Assembly (NCBI GenBank): GCA_001789695.1
Contig: MGAI01000004.1
Coordinates: 1-54,420 of the forward strand
Length of the DNA stretch: 54,420 nucleotides
Source of the DNA: Candidatus Roizmanbacteria bacterium RIFCSPLOWO2_01_FULL_37_16
Lineage (GTDB): Bacteria > Patescibacteriota > Microgenomatia > UBA1406 > GWC2-37-13
Direction: 5' to 3'
Below are positions 9,374-17,788 of the stretch, one piece after another. The notes under the pieces were generated by a model that searched no databases, had not been told where the DNA came from, and worked only from the letters and a program-made list of their open reading frames with translations. How positions within the stretch are numbered: the stretch's first letter is position 1; every line of letters starts with the position of its first letter. The position numbers and the translations under genes are program-made.

Positions 9374-9583
9374 TTATCTTAGTCCTTGGTAAGAAACATA
9401 GGGTAAGAGAGCTAGATATCTTGCGTATTTTATCGCTTTCGTAAGGAGTCTTTGATGTTTAGCGCACACTCCTGTTTTATCGCGACCTAAGATTTTTTTT
9501 CTTATCGATAAAAATTTTTCTACGTTCTCTATATCTTTATAACTTGGTTTTGTTTTATACTGACAAAAAAAGCACTTAGTCAT
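9374..9583 (-). CDS. rpsR: 30S ribosomal protein bS18
   Basis: S18 binds next to S6 on the platform of the small subunit. The 69 residues contain CFFCQYKTKPSYKDIENVEK, the core FLSIRKKILGRDKTGVCAKHQRLLTKAIKYARYLALLPY, and a C-x2-C...C-x2-H set that suits the zinc-binding form. It is the last gene of the conserved rpsF-ssb-rpsR operon, 85 bp downstream of ssb. Confidence 0.95.
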   Translation of the reverse strand: MTKCFFCQYKTKPSYKDIENVEKFLSIRKKILGRDKTGVCAKHQRLLTKAIKYARYLALLPYVSYQGLR

Positions 9584-9668
9584 AATAAATAGTTTATCAA
9601 GTTCATAAAGTTTATAAAGTTATATGATTTTTCGACTTGATGAACTTGTAACTTGAAAAACTGGGAAT

Positions 9669-10196
9669 TTAGAAAGGTATATCATCGGGATTCACATCTT
9701 CGGTCCTTGCTTCTACACTCTTCTCTTCTTTTTTTTCTTCCTTTTCTTTTTTCTCTGTCTTAGACGTTTGACTTTCTTCAGAGGGCAATGATTCTTCGCT
9801 TGATTCCTCAACTGCTGGTTTAGTTTCTTGAACAGTTTCCTCTTCGACAGCAACTTTTCTGCCGTCGCCAAAAACAATAAAATCATCGAGAACAATTTCT
9901 GAGACGGTTCTTTGTTGTCCGTCGCGGCCGGTAAATGTCCGATAAACAAGTCTTCCTTCAAGAAATACTTTTCTACCTTTGGTTAGAAGTTTTCCACAAA
10001 GTTCGGCTAATTTCTGCCAAGCGACAATCCTATGATACTGTGTTTCTTCTTTTGTTTCACCATCGACGGTTTTCCATGACCTGTTTGTCGCTACGCCAAA
10101 ACTACATACAGCTGTTCCGGTTGGAGTATATTTTAACTCCGGATCACGGGTGAGATTTCCTATCAAGATAACCCTGTTTAAAGATCTACTTGCCAT
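9669..10196 (-). CDS. ssb: Single-stranded DNA-binding protein
   Basis: SSB coats single-stranded DNA in replication and repair. From the ATG at 10196 it has 175 residues: an OB fold (SLNRVILIGNLTRDPELKYTPTGTAVCSFGVATNRSW, then FLEGRLVYRTFTGRDGQQRTVSEIVLDDF), a long Glu/Lys/Ser-rich linker and the acidic tip PDDIPF that recruits partner proteins. A frame extending 11 codons further upstream exists, but the standard N-terminus begins at the chosen Met. It is located between rpsF and rpsR as in most bacteria. Confidence 0.95.
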   Translation of the reverse strand: MASRSLNRVILIGNLTRDPELKYTPTGTAVCSFGVATNRSWKTVDGETKEETQYHRIVAWQKLAELCGKLLTKGRKVFLEGRLVYRTFTGRDGQQRTVSEIVLDDFIVFGDGRKVAVEEETVQETKPAVEESSEESLPSEESQTSKTEKKEKEEKKEEKSVEARTEDVNPDDIPF

Positions 10197-10262
10197 AGTG
10201 TTAGTAATTAATTTATAACCTGATGTCAAGCTGAATTTAGTTCAGCATCTGATTTTAGTGGG

Positions 10263-10282
10263 ATCCCGAAATGAATTCGGGA
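10263..10282. repeat. Palindromic repeat between ssb and rpsF
   Basis: The 8-bp arms ATCCCGAA and TTCGGGAT face each other over a short loop. The flanking sequence (GGGATCCCG...GGGATGAC) resembles repeats at 37032-37068 and 30025-30050. Confidence 0.6.
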
Positions 10283-10287
10283 TGACA

Positions 10288-10554
10288 CTAACGTGTCATT
10301 TTTAATAATAAGTACCTGATTAGTTTTTCGTTGAAGTTCAGCTTTTTTTTAAGCTCGCTTATATTATTTTGGTCTAGATTAAGAAGCCAATGATAATAGT
10401 TGGAGCTGGTATTCTTTTTAATAGGATAGGCAAGAGTTTTCCCCCCCCATTTTTCTTCTTTTTCTATTTTACCCTTAAGCGAGTTAATTAAATCTTTTAT
10501 GTTTTTTAACTCTTCTTCATCCGAAAGAAGTAAAGTCAATTCGTAGTTAGGCAT
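10288..10554 (-). CDS. rpsF: 30S ribosomal protein bS6
   Basis: S6 pairs with S18 on the small-subunit platform. The 88 residues start MPNYELTLLLSDEEE and show the ferredoxin-like pattern of S6: a predicted helix, KWGGKTLAYPIKK and YYHWLLNLDQNNISELKKKLNFNEKLIRYLLLK. First gene of the rpsF-ssb-rpsR operon; the gene to its right is divergent. Confidence 0.94.
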   Translation of the reverse strand: MPNYELTLLLSDEEELKNIKDLINSLKGKIEKEEKWGGKTLAYPIKKNTSSNYYHWLLNLDQNNISELKKKLNFNEKLIRYLLLKMTR

Positions 10555-10610
10555 ACTTATTCACTAATTAGTTTCTTAATCTGAAACTGATTGATATTTA
10601 TAGAAATTAA

Positions 10611-12524
10611 ATGAAATTTACTTGCCCTTTAAAATTCTTATATATAATAAACTTTAACATGATTAAAATCAAGCGGATTTTGTTTATTTTGCTGTTTGCC
10701 ATGTTGCTTTATAGTCGTTTCGTCAATCTTTCATGGGGTCTCCCCTATCCAATGCATCCTGATGAAAGAAATATGGCAAATGCAATTCAACAGTTGCAAT
10801 GTCCAATTCAGAATTCAGAATTCAGAATTCAGAATTGTTTTAATCCCCATTTCTTCGCCTATGGGCAATTTCCTTTATATATTGGTTATGGAATAGTCAT
10901 GATTCTCAAGTTATTTGATGGTGATTTGGGAACAGCGATTGGTTTTGAAGAAGCAGCGTTTAGTCTAAGAATTATGTCGGCTGCAGCATCGATTCTAAAC
11001 GTTTTGATTCTTATGAAGGTCGCCGAACTCCTAATTTCTAAACAAATATCAAATATCAAATATAAAATATCAATTTTCTTAGTTTTCATACTCTCCCCAT
11101 TCTTCATTCAATTTTCTCATTTCGGTACAACGGAGTCACTGTTAATGTTTTTGTATTCAGTAATCATTTATCTATCGATAAAGTACAGTCAAAATAAACT
11201 CGATCCCTTAATTTTTTATCTTCAAACTTCAATCTTCGTCGGTATAGCCTTTGCGACCAAAGTTTCATCCGTAGTATTTTTAATCGTTCCACTGGCCCTA
11301 ATTCTTAATCAAATCAGAAGTTCCTTTCTGCAACGGTCGCTAGCGATATGGTATCTTTTAGCTCTGACATTAATTTTCGGTATTCTCTTTTCCCCACATA
11401 ATTTTATTTCATTCCTCGAGTTTTTAGGTTCGATGGGATATGAGTCAGATGTGGCAACAGGAGCCTACAGAGCTTTTTATACGCGACAGTTTGAATTTGC
11501 AGAACCGATTATATTTCAACTGACGAAAATTTTTCCTTACACTCTGGGTTGGCCGGTTTATATTTTTTTTCTACTGGGATTTGTTTTTCTTCCCAATAGA
11601 ATCGAATTTAATTTACTGCGCTTAGCTGTGTTATCAGGATTTTTGCCCAATGCCTTTTTTTATGCAAAATGGACAAGATTTATCAGTCCAATATTTCCTT
11701 TAATGTTAGTGGTTGCTATAGCATATTTAAATGTCATCCTGGACTTGCTTCAGGATCTGTTTTTAAAATTCAGATTCCGAAATCCATTCGACAAACTCAG
11801 GATCCTGAGTTTACCGAAGGATAAATTCGGAATGACGAAAATAATTATATCTTTTGCCTTTTGCCTTTTAAGTTTTATCTTTATATTACCTGGTCTCGCT
11901 TATCTTTCTATTTATAAAAACCCCGATGTTAGATTTACTGCTTCGGATTGGATCTATAAAAATATTCCATCAGGATCTTATATTCTTTCCGAAACCGCTA
12001 ATGTTATCGATCCCCCAATCTCAACTCCTACCTTCAAAAATCCCGACAAACATTATGAATACATTTCTTTCAATTTTTATGATCTAGATGAAAATCCAAA
12101 GTTCCAATCCGAACTTCCACAACATCTTAAAAAAGCCGACTATATATTTATTCCGTCAAGAAGAATTTTTGCGAATCATTATTGTTCAGATTCATTGTCA
12201 TTTCGAGGGAGTGAAACGACCGAGAAATCCAGTCCTGATTTTATCAGGACGTACGATAACGCTCCGCTAGATTTCTCGCTAATCGCTCGAAATGACGCAG
12301 AAAAAAAAAGATGTGTTTATTTAAGAAAAAAATATCCATTACTCAATGAATATTATGACAATCTTTTTTCCGGTGAGTTAGGTTTTGAGAAAATCGCCGA
12401 GTTCAACTCATATCCAAAAATTCAGTTTTTCGGTAAAACAATTATTGAAATTCCTGATGAGGAAGCAGAAGAAACCTGGACAGTCTTCGACCATCCTGTT
12501 TTCCGGATTTATAAAAGAATATAG
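10611..12524 (+). CDS. Polytopic membrane glycosyltransferase (GT-C, GT39/PMT-like), with repeat insertions
   Basis: This is an integral membrane protein of about 12 hydrophobic segments with an early HPDERN motif (about residue 48-53) after the first helix, as in GT-C fold lipid-linked sugar transferases (PMT/ArnT-like). It probably transfers a sugar from a polyprenyl carrier on the outer face. A later start at 10659 (MIKIKRILFILLF) would place the first helix directly at the N-terminus and is equally plausible. Three stretches look like inserted repeats kept in frame: 10802-10836 (AATTCAG tandem repeats), 11770-11838 (contains the palindrome at 11794-11813) and 12198-12296 (about 100-bp inverted repeat). 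They lie in predicted loops. Confidence 0.75.
   Translation: MKFTCPLKFLYIINFNMIKIKRILFILLFAMLLYSRFVNLSWGLPYPMHPDERNMANAIQQLQCPIQNSEFRIQNCFNPHFFAYGQFPLYIGYGIVMILKLFDGDLGTAIGFEEAAFSLRIMSAAASILNVLILMKVAELLISKQISNIKYKISIFLVFILSPFFIQFSHFGTTESLLMFLYSVIIYLSIKYSQNKLDPLIFYLQTSIFVGIAFATKVSSVVFLIVPLALILNQIRSSFLQRSLAIWYLLALTLIFGILFSPHNFISFLEFLGSMGYESDVATGAYRAFYTRQFEFAEPIIFQLTKIFPYTLGWPVYIFFLLGFVFLPNRIEFNLLRLAVLSGFLPNAFFYAKWTRFISPIFPLMLVVAIAYLNVILDLLQDLFLKFRFRNPFDKLRILSLPKDKFGMTKIIISFAFCLLSFIFILPGLAYLSIYKNPDVRFTASDWIYKNIPSGSYILSETANVIDPPISTPTFKNPDKHYEYISFNFYDLDENPKFQSELPQHLKKADYIFIPSRRIFANHYCSDSLSFRGSETTEKSSPDFIRTYDNAPLDFSLIARNDAEKKRCVYLRKKYPLLNEYYDNLFSGELGFEKIAEFNSYPKIQFFGKTIIEIPDEEAEETWTVFDHPVFRIYKRI
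10802..10836. repeat. In-frame AATTCAG tandem repeat inside the glycosyltransferase gene
   Basis: CAGAATT units repeat about four times and encode QNSEFRIQN. Similar AATTCAGAATT strings occur in the non-coding space at about 26320-26410, so this looks like a repeat that entered the gene without breaking it. Confidence 0.75.
11770..11838. repeat. Palindromic repeat element inside the glycosyltransferase gene
   Basis: The central 20 bp (11794-11813, AAACTCAGGATCCTGAGTTT) are a perfect palindrome. Outer arms ATTCCGAA and TTCGGAAT also face each other. The element has the character of the intergenic GC-rich palindromes but is translated in frame (FRNPFDKLRILSLPKDKFG). Confidence 0.7.
12198..12296. 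repeat. About 100-bp inverted repeat inside the glycosyltransferase gene
   Basis: TCATTTCGAGGGAGTGAAA at the left faces CTAATCGCTCGAAATGA at the right, GAGAAATC faces GATTTCTC, and the centre has GTCCTGAT facing ATCAGGAC. The element adds about 33 codons in frame in the C-terminal soluble part of the protein. Confidence 0.72.
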
Positions 12525-12531
12525 CTTCTTG

Positions 12532-12560
12532 TTGACTTTTTAATTTTGATAGATTAAGAT
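12532..12560 (+). promoter_or_regulatory. Promoter of the BCAT-like gene
   Basis: TTGACT (12532-12537), 17-bp spacer, TAAGAT (12555-12560). The ATG is at 12570, 9 nt later, so the 5' UTR would be only a few nucleotides. Confidence 0.65.
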
Positions 12561-12569
12561 TATCTCGCC

Positions 12570-13886
12570 ATGTCAGGACAAAGTGAATGGGCTTCCTCAG
12601 TTGTGAATCTTGAAACAAGAGTTTATGCGCATCTACCTTCCTCTAATATTCTACAAAGATCTCCTACCGATGATGAAATTGAAACAAGAGAAAAACATAG
12701 AAAAATATTTCCTGGAGCGGACTTTACTATTGCAACAAAAGAAGGAAAACTCTATTTTGTACCGTCTTGGCATGATTTGAATAGGATACGTGGAGATGCA
12801 AAGGGTGTACATTATGCTAAAGCTATCTTTGAAGGAGGTAGTTTTGTGCCAGTAACGGAAAGGGAAAATTCTACAAAAGTTACTCACGGAAATATTATTT
12901 TGGCAAGACCTAGAAATAAGCGTTATCGAAAATCTTGGCAAGCGTTAGGTTACGATGTTGAAACAGAAGATTTTAATCAATGTATCTTTGATTTAGCAGC
13001 TGTACTGGGAGAAAATGTATTGAAAGGTCCAGATGGCGAAATAGGAAGAGCATATATTAGGCCAGCCGGTGTTGTGATAACAGAAGGAACAGGTGTTGGT
13101 TCAGCTGCTGATGATGTAATTTTTAACAGTGTTTATATACATTATTTTCCTTCTTATTTTCCAGGTCGCGATGAAAGAATTTATCATGGCGACGGATTAA
13201 ACGTTACTATATTCTTAGATCAACAAAGACTTGAACCGATTGTAGGAAAACTTGCTCGAAATTACCCTTTGGTTGGTGATTTGACAAGAAGGGCGAGAGA
13301 GTTAGGAGACGAAGAGGCAGTTTTATTAGCACCGTATGGATTTAATCCAATAACAGGAGGACATATTCGTAGATTTGCTCAAGACGGGGAGAACGCATTG
13401 ATAGAACTTTTATTATATCAATATTTTTCAGACGGACCGGGTGAGGGACTGATTGCAGTTAGTGCAAGAAATGGACGTCGTGAACTATGGTATCCTCCAG
13501 AATTTGTAAATCAATTACCTTCGACAACTATGGCTTATATTTGTCGATATTTAGCTCCAGATTTAGGATTTAAGGTTATTGAGAGACCTTTTGGATTTTA
13601 TGAAATAAGAAAGGGCCTGGTTGATAATATTATCATGGTCGGAAATGCAGTCGGAGCTGCTATTATAGGAAATCAAAGAATCATTCATCCTTCAAAAGGA
13701 GAAATAGAAGTTATTAGTATGCCAATTTCCGAACCTGCCAAATTAATAAGAGATGCTTATGCAGATCAGATTTCCGAGAGAACACCTCCATCTAATCCTT
13801 CTTTATTGACAAGAGTTGACTTTAATTCTCCACAAGTTACTAGAGCTAGAGAAATTCTATACAACGCTTGGAAGTTGCACTTTTAA
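12570..13886 (+). CDS. Branched-chain aminotransferase-like PLP enzyme (fold type IV)
   Basis: This 438-residue protein belongs to the fold type IV aminotransferases (BCAT, D-amino-acid transaminase, ADC lyase). Visible motifs are HYAKAIFEGG (like the BCAT substrate loop), AYIRPAGV (about 161-168, compare YIRPL), the PLP lysine region VGKLARNYPLVGDLTRRARELGDEEAVLLAPYG with Lys227, and near the C-terminus IIMVGNAVGAAII in the position of the GTAA loop. It is about 80-100 residues longer than typical IlvE, and several motif positions differ (GNAVGA for GTAA), so substrate cannot be assigned. It faces the radical SAM operon tail to tail with a 4-bp overlap of coding regions, and probably works on the same amino-acid pool. 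Confidence 0.75.
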   Translation: MSGQSEWASSVVNLETRVYAHLPSSNILQRSPTDDEIETREKHRKIFPGADFTIATKEGKLYFVPSWHDLNRIRGDAKGVHYAKAIFEGGSFVPVTERENSTKVTHGNIILARPRNKRYRKSWQALGYDVETEDFNQCIFDLAAVLGENVLKGPDGEIGRAYIRPAGVVITEGTGVGSAADDVIFNSVYIHYFPSYFPGRDERIYHGDGLNVTIFLDQQRLEPIVGKLARNYPLVGDLTRRARELGDEEAVLLAPYGFNPITGGHIRRFAQDGENALIELLLYQYFSDGPGEGLIAVSARNGRRELWYPPEFVNQLPSTTMAYICRYLAPDLGFKVIERPFGFYEIRKGLVDNIIMVGNAVGAAIIGNQRIIHPSKGEIEVISMPISEPAKLIRDAYADQISERTPPSNPSLLTRVDFNSPQVTRAREILYNAWKLHF

Positions 13887-15118
13887 ATCGTCAGATTGGC
13901 GTTATCAAGGTTAATTGAAGATGTTAAGTAACTAAGAATTTTTTCCGCTGAAGAGTTATCTCGTGTTATCACATAGGCAATGCATCCATCCGCGTCATGT
14001 TCAAGCCCAAATTCACTTCTTAACTGTGTATCTTTTAATCTTTCAAACGGTGCCGTATGCAATCTTAACTCACCACCTTGCAAAATACCCATTTGCAGTC
14101 GATGATCCCTGACTTCAAGACAGGAATAAACTTCGTGAATGCCTCTCTTTTTAGGCACGATAGTGATTTCTCCACCAGGAATACCTGCAGGGCATTCATA
14201 GGGAGCCTTTCCATTATGAGAAGGTCTTCTTAATTTTCCAAAATCACCCGATACATTTACAGTTTTACCAGTGGTTGAAATAGGATATTTTTCTCTAATT
14301 TCACCAACGATTTGATAAAAAGTCGCATGATCTTCCTCTGTTAACATCAGATCTTGAAATCTACCTCCAGAGGCTTTATGTCGATTAAATCTCAAGCCGT
14401 TACAATCTAATCCTCCATGACTCTCATCAGCTAAAACTAAGTCTGCAACATTCTGTAACTGGTCTAAATTATGTTTGCCGACAGTAACGTTTAAAACAAC
14501 ACCGATGTAGGTTCCAAATTTTTGATTAAAAGCTAATATATTTTTCACTGCTTTTACTACAATCTGCCATGGAATACCGTTGAAGACATTATCTGAACCG
14601 GAAGCTCCATGCAGAGACATTTGGATGTTGTTTATGCCAGCTGTGGAAATTAATTCTAAGGCTTTTTCAGGCGCTTGTGCGACGATAAGACCACTTGTTA
14701 GTAGATAAGGTTTTTCGTTGAAAAGTCCTGCTTTGAAATGTTGAGGTAGGGACAGCAACTCTGCTCCGGTAAAAATAACTGAGAATCCCTTATCTTCTAA
14801 GGAATTTCTCATCTCTAAAGCTTCTTGGGTAGAAGGAGTATAATCGGGTCTTGCCCCACCTCTAATCAAATAACAATTTCTACAGGCAGCCCCGCAAGTC
14901 TCACCAATATTTCTTACTGTCTGCGGTGATCCAGTTGAAGCTTCGAGCAGGATATATGCTGTTCCTCCTGTAGATTTTATTTCATGAGGAGGTCTTTTAA
15001 GAGCTTCAGGTCTAAAAGGTTGATAAAGTCTAGGATGTATGTTGGGATTAAATTCGTCTAACCAGGCTACAGCGGGTTTGGCAGCAATTATTTGGCAATA
15101 GATTTTATTTTCAGGCAT
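13883..15118 (-). CDS. Radical SAM enzyme
   Basis: A 411-residue radical SAM protein. The [4Fe-4S] motif C-x3-C-x2-C is Cys75, Cys79, Cys82 (ETCGAACRNCYL), followed by the GGxP-like and SAM-contact segments (YLLTSGLIV, GINNIQMSLHGAS, VVLNVTVGK). Further cysteines in the C-terminal third (PYECPAG, YSCLEV, DGCIAY) could bind an auxiliary cluster, as in SPASM or twitch proteins, but the pattern is not canonical. It is the last gene of the minus-strand operon, 10 bp after the aminotransferase-like gene. Possible reactions include aminomutation, epimerisation or ring formation on an amino acid or peptide. The substrate is unknown. Confidence 0.85.
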   Translation of the reverse strand: MPENKIYCQIIAAKPAVAWLDEFNPNIHPRLYQPFRPEALKRPPHEIKSTGGTAYILLEASTGSPQTVRNIGETCGAACRNCYLIRGGARPDYTPSTQEALEMRNSLEDKGFSVIFTGAELLSLPQHFKAGLFNEKPYLLTSGLIVAQAPEKALELISTAGINNIQMSLHGASGSDNVFNGIPWQIVVKAVKNILAFNQKFGTYIGVVLNVTVGKHNLDQLQNVADLVLADESHGGLDCNGLRFNRHKASGGRFQDLMLTEEDHATFYQIVGEIREKYPISTTGKTVNVSGDFGKLRRPSHNGKAPYECPAGIPGGEITIVPKKRGIHEVYSCLEVRDHRLQMGILQGGELRLHTAPFERLKDTQLRSEFGLEHDADGCIAYVITRDNSSAEKILSYLTSSINLDNANLTI

Positions 15119-15128
15119 AATAGCGGTT

Positions 15129-16733
15129 TTACAATTTTGTGCTTTTTTTTGCCAAACCCGTTGTGACCCGTTGCATTAAGTTATATATTTTTTTAACTTC
15201 ATCTGATACATTTCCTCCAAGTACTTTATTTACTCGCCTAAAAATTATTCTAGCAATGTTTTTATTAGTTTCTGACAATTCAAAAAGCATTGGTTGGTAT
15301 CTTATGGCATTAGGTAGTGCTCCCACCAGTACTCCATCCTCGATTAAGAGCGCTATTTGGACTAGTTTCGCATTATTATTATTGCCAACAGCTATTCCTC
15401 TATTTAAATATTTACCTAAGAGATTTTTTTTATCGAAGTTTTCCTCCTTTGCGACTTGATCTATTGCATCTGATTTCATTTTGAACCATTTTTGCAAATT
15501 CTTACTCTTAAGAAGTTCAGCGGAAAGTAACACGCGAAGCAAGGGTCCATTCATCTGATTTGTGGTTATCTGTGTGAATGGATAAGCCTCTTTTTCAATT
15601 GTTTTTGGCATCATCACCATGCCAAAGGGTTGACCATTGGAAGCAGATTTAGCTGTAGTTACAACCAACAGATCAAAATCCGAAAAGATAGCATCAACAT
15701 TTTCGCCCCAATAACTTCCGGTTCTACCTAATTGTTGAACACAATCAACAATAATAGGTAGTCGATTTTTTTTCATTAAGTGTTTAACCTCGATTAGGAG
15801 TTTTTTATCTGTTACAATAATACCCAAATCTCCTAGTATATCAGGTTCCAAATAGAGTCCGGCAACTAGTTTCTTCTCGATTTTTTCTTTTAATTTTGTC
15901 ATAAATTCTCTGTGAAATTTAGCTGTTGGTGGAGGTAGTGATCTATCAACCCAAATAGTTTTACCTAGTCTCCTAACTTCTTGAACATCAACACCAAAAC
16001 CTGTCGCTTCACGGGCACTACCAAAACCACCAGCCCATGTTCCATCGACTGCAAGAATTCGGGCGTTCCTAAGTCTTAAAACCTTTTCTGCATAAGCATT
16101 AACTGTTTCTATAGCAATAGAGTTGACGATTGATGCGGATGACTCCATATGAATATATACATTATTCCGATTTTTTTTTATGGGATAGAGATCTCTGAGT
16201 TTTTCAAAAGCAAACACTTGTCTTAATCCGGGATGATAGGCGGTACAAACATTATCTTTCCAACCCATAAAATCTTCTATTCTGTCCATCATTAGCAGCC
16301 AGGGATTTTCTGCTCCCAAAGCAATAGAAGAAGCTGAATTTAGTACGTCGATCAATGCGCCTTCTTGACTATCTAAACCTAATAAATATTTTATTCCAGC
16401 AGTTTGTTTTTTTATTATTATTCCATCTAACACCCAAGCTCTGGCAGCATGTGGAAATAAGCCTTCTAAACTTTTTCGAGTCTTTTTCATTTCAGTATTG
16501 AAATACCAGATTCGTTTTTTAGACTTTCTCTTATTTTTAAGTGCTTTTTCGCTGAGATGAAAAGAATAAAGAAGAGCGTCGTTAAATTTTTTCTTAAAGT
16601 AATTAACTTCAGGCTGAAGAATCTTGTTTTCTTCCATAGAAATAGATGAGAGATTTTTGAGCTTATCTAGAAGTTGATTTACTGATTTATCAGCAATTTT
16701 TTCGATGAATTTTAATTCTGCAAAGTTATTCAT
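15129..16733 (-). CDS. Class III aminotransferase-like PLP enzyme (fold type I)
   Basis: Residues 326-375 match the class III (ornithine/lysine/GABA type) signature: PIIVDCVQQLGRTGSYWG, with Asp330 in the place of the PLP ring-nitrogen aspartate and Gln333 next to it, then LLVVTTAKSASNGQPFG with Lys362 as the likely PLP lysine. At 534 residues it is 80-100 longer than acetylornithine or GABA aminotransferases, mostly in an N-terminal helical part. The ATG overlaps the 3' end of the VanX-like gene by 8 bp, so translation is likely coupled. The family call is good, the substrate unknown. Confidence 0.78.
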   Translation of the reverse strand: MNNFAELKFIEKIADKSVNQLLDKLKNLSSISMEENKILQPEVNYFKKKFNDALLYSFHLSEKALKNKRKSKKRIWYFNTEMKKTRKSLEGLFPHAARAWVLDGIIIKKQTAGIKYLLGLDSQEGALIDVLNSASSIALGAENPWLLMMDRIEDFMGWKDNVCTAYHPGLRQVFAFEKLRDLYPIKKNRNNVYIHMESSASIVNSIAIETVNAYAEKVLRLRNARILAVDGTWAGGFGSAREATGFGVDVQEVRRLGKTIWVDRSLPPPTAKFHREFMTKLKEKIEKKLVAGLYLEPDILGDLGIIVTDKKLLIEVKHLMKKNRLPIIVDCVQQLGRTGSYWGENVDAIFSDFDLLVVTTAKSASNGQPFGMVMMPKTIEKEAYPFTQITTNQMNGPLLRVLLSAELLKSKNLQKWFKMKSDAIDQVAKEENFDKKNLLGKYLNRGIAVGNNNNAKLVQIALLIEDGVLVGALPNAIRYQPMLFELSETNKNIARIIFRRVNKVLGGNVSDEVKKIYNLMQRVTTGLAKKSTKL

Positions 16734-17787
16734 TTTTACTTTTAGAATTAATTGCTAATTGCCTCAACTGATCTGGTGTAAAAAATAGTCTATCGTAATC
16801 TGACGGATCATAGGGAAAAATTTTCCCAGTATTTAGATCGAATTTAGTTATTGGTCCATAAGAGGCTACATAGTTAGGCTTCAAACTTCCATCTGGATTT
16901 ACACCTGCTAAATTATCGCCATCTGAAGCATGCCAATCCTCTCCAGGATAGACAACCATGCCTACTATCTCCATCGCAACCCTAAATATTTGCCTGGTTT
17001 GCCATTCCTCAGCAAGAAGATACGGGCAGCTGAGAGAAACTAGCGCGCCTCCCTGGGGATATTTATTTCCCAAAGGTAAGGGATCTCCATTCAGTGTTCT
17101 TAGAGTGACATCGACAGCAGCTCCACCTTTATGTCCTGCAATTCTAGGCATGATAGCTGTCTTACTTTGTGCTTCGGTCATAATAAGGTTAAAGTCTCTT
17201 TCGGGATCCCAATCAGGGTGATCATTTAAGATAAAATCGGTAATTCTTCTTTTTAAAAGTCCTTCCTGAACTCCAACAGGTCTGAAAGCATCTTCAAAAT
17301 GCATGATTAAACCGACTTCATTCAACGCTCTGGCAGCTTGAAGTAATTTTTCGGAAACAGCTTCTCTTGTCCAAAAAACTCTAGATTTTCCTGCCCAACC
17401 AGATTCTGAAGCCGGATGGAAAGGTTTTTCGCTAAAACTTACTCTCACTCCTAACTGTTTAAATTTTTCTTCTAACGGAACCATCAGCTCTCCTGATTCT
17501 TCTATAGAGATCGCCATCATCATCTGTTGAAATTCGATGCTCTCTTGCGCGTAAACAGGTCCAAGTTGGTAATCTATTTGTTGTCTTTGTTCGGTGGTTA
17601 AGGGTTGAGTTAAAAATCCCATTACTGGCAGTTGTAATTGGGGTGCACTTGTGCCTATAGAGTGAGCCATACGGTTAACAAGAAGTTGTGCTGGTGATAA
17701 AAAATCTAGGTGAGGATGTTCAAATCTAATTCCCAATTGAGAATTTATTTCTGCAACTTTTCCTCTGACTGTTTCTGATACTGACAT
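16726..17787 (-). CDS. D-alanyl-D-alanine dipeptidase-like protein (VanX/M15D)
   Basis: Zinc D,D-dipeptidase family. The metal ligands fit VanX spacing: His219 and Asp226 in GHKGGAAVDVTL (H-x6-D) and Glu283, His286 in GEDWHAS (E-x2-H). The transition-state arginine is in EDAFRP (Arg169). From the ATG at 17787 it has 353 residues, longer than VanX (about 200), with an N-terminal extension of about 110 residues. A start at 17808 overlapping the previous gene is possible but less likely, since 17787 leaves a 1-bp gap after that gene's stop codon. No signal peptide, so it probably acts in the cytosol on imported or endogenous dipeptides. It lies between the racemase-like and aminotransferase-like genes. 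Confidence 0.82.
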   Translation of the reverse strand: MSVSETVRGKVAEINSQLGIRFEHPHLDFLSPAQLLVNRMAHSIGTSAPQLQLPVMGFLTQPLTTEQRQQIDYQLGPVYAQESIEFQQMMMAISIEESGELMVPLEEKFKQLGVRVSFSEKPFHPASESGWAGKSRVFWTREAVSEKLLQAARALNEVGLIMHFEDAFRPVGVQEGLLKRRITDFILNDHPDWDPERDFNLIMTEAQSKTAIMPRIAGHKGGAAVDVTLRTLNGDPLPLGNKYPQGGALVSLSCPYLLAEEWQTRQIFRVAMEIVGMVVYPGEDWHASDGDNLAGVNPDGSLKPNYVASYGPITKFDLNTGKIFPYDPSDYDRLFFTPDQLRQLAINSKSKNE

Positions 17788-17788
17788 A

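Noticed and set aside
15139-15459. Antisense open frame of about 106 codons
   Set aside because: It is a shadow of the aminotransferase-like gene with no recognisable motif.
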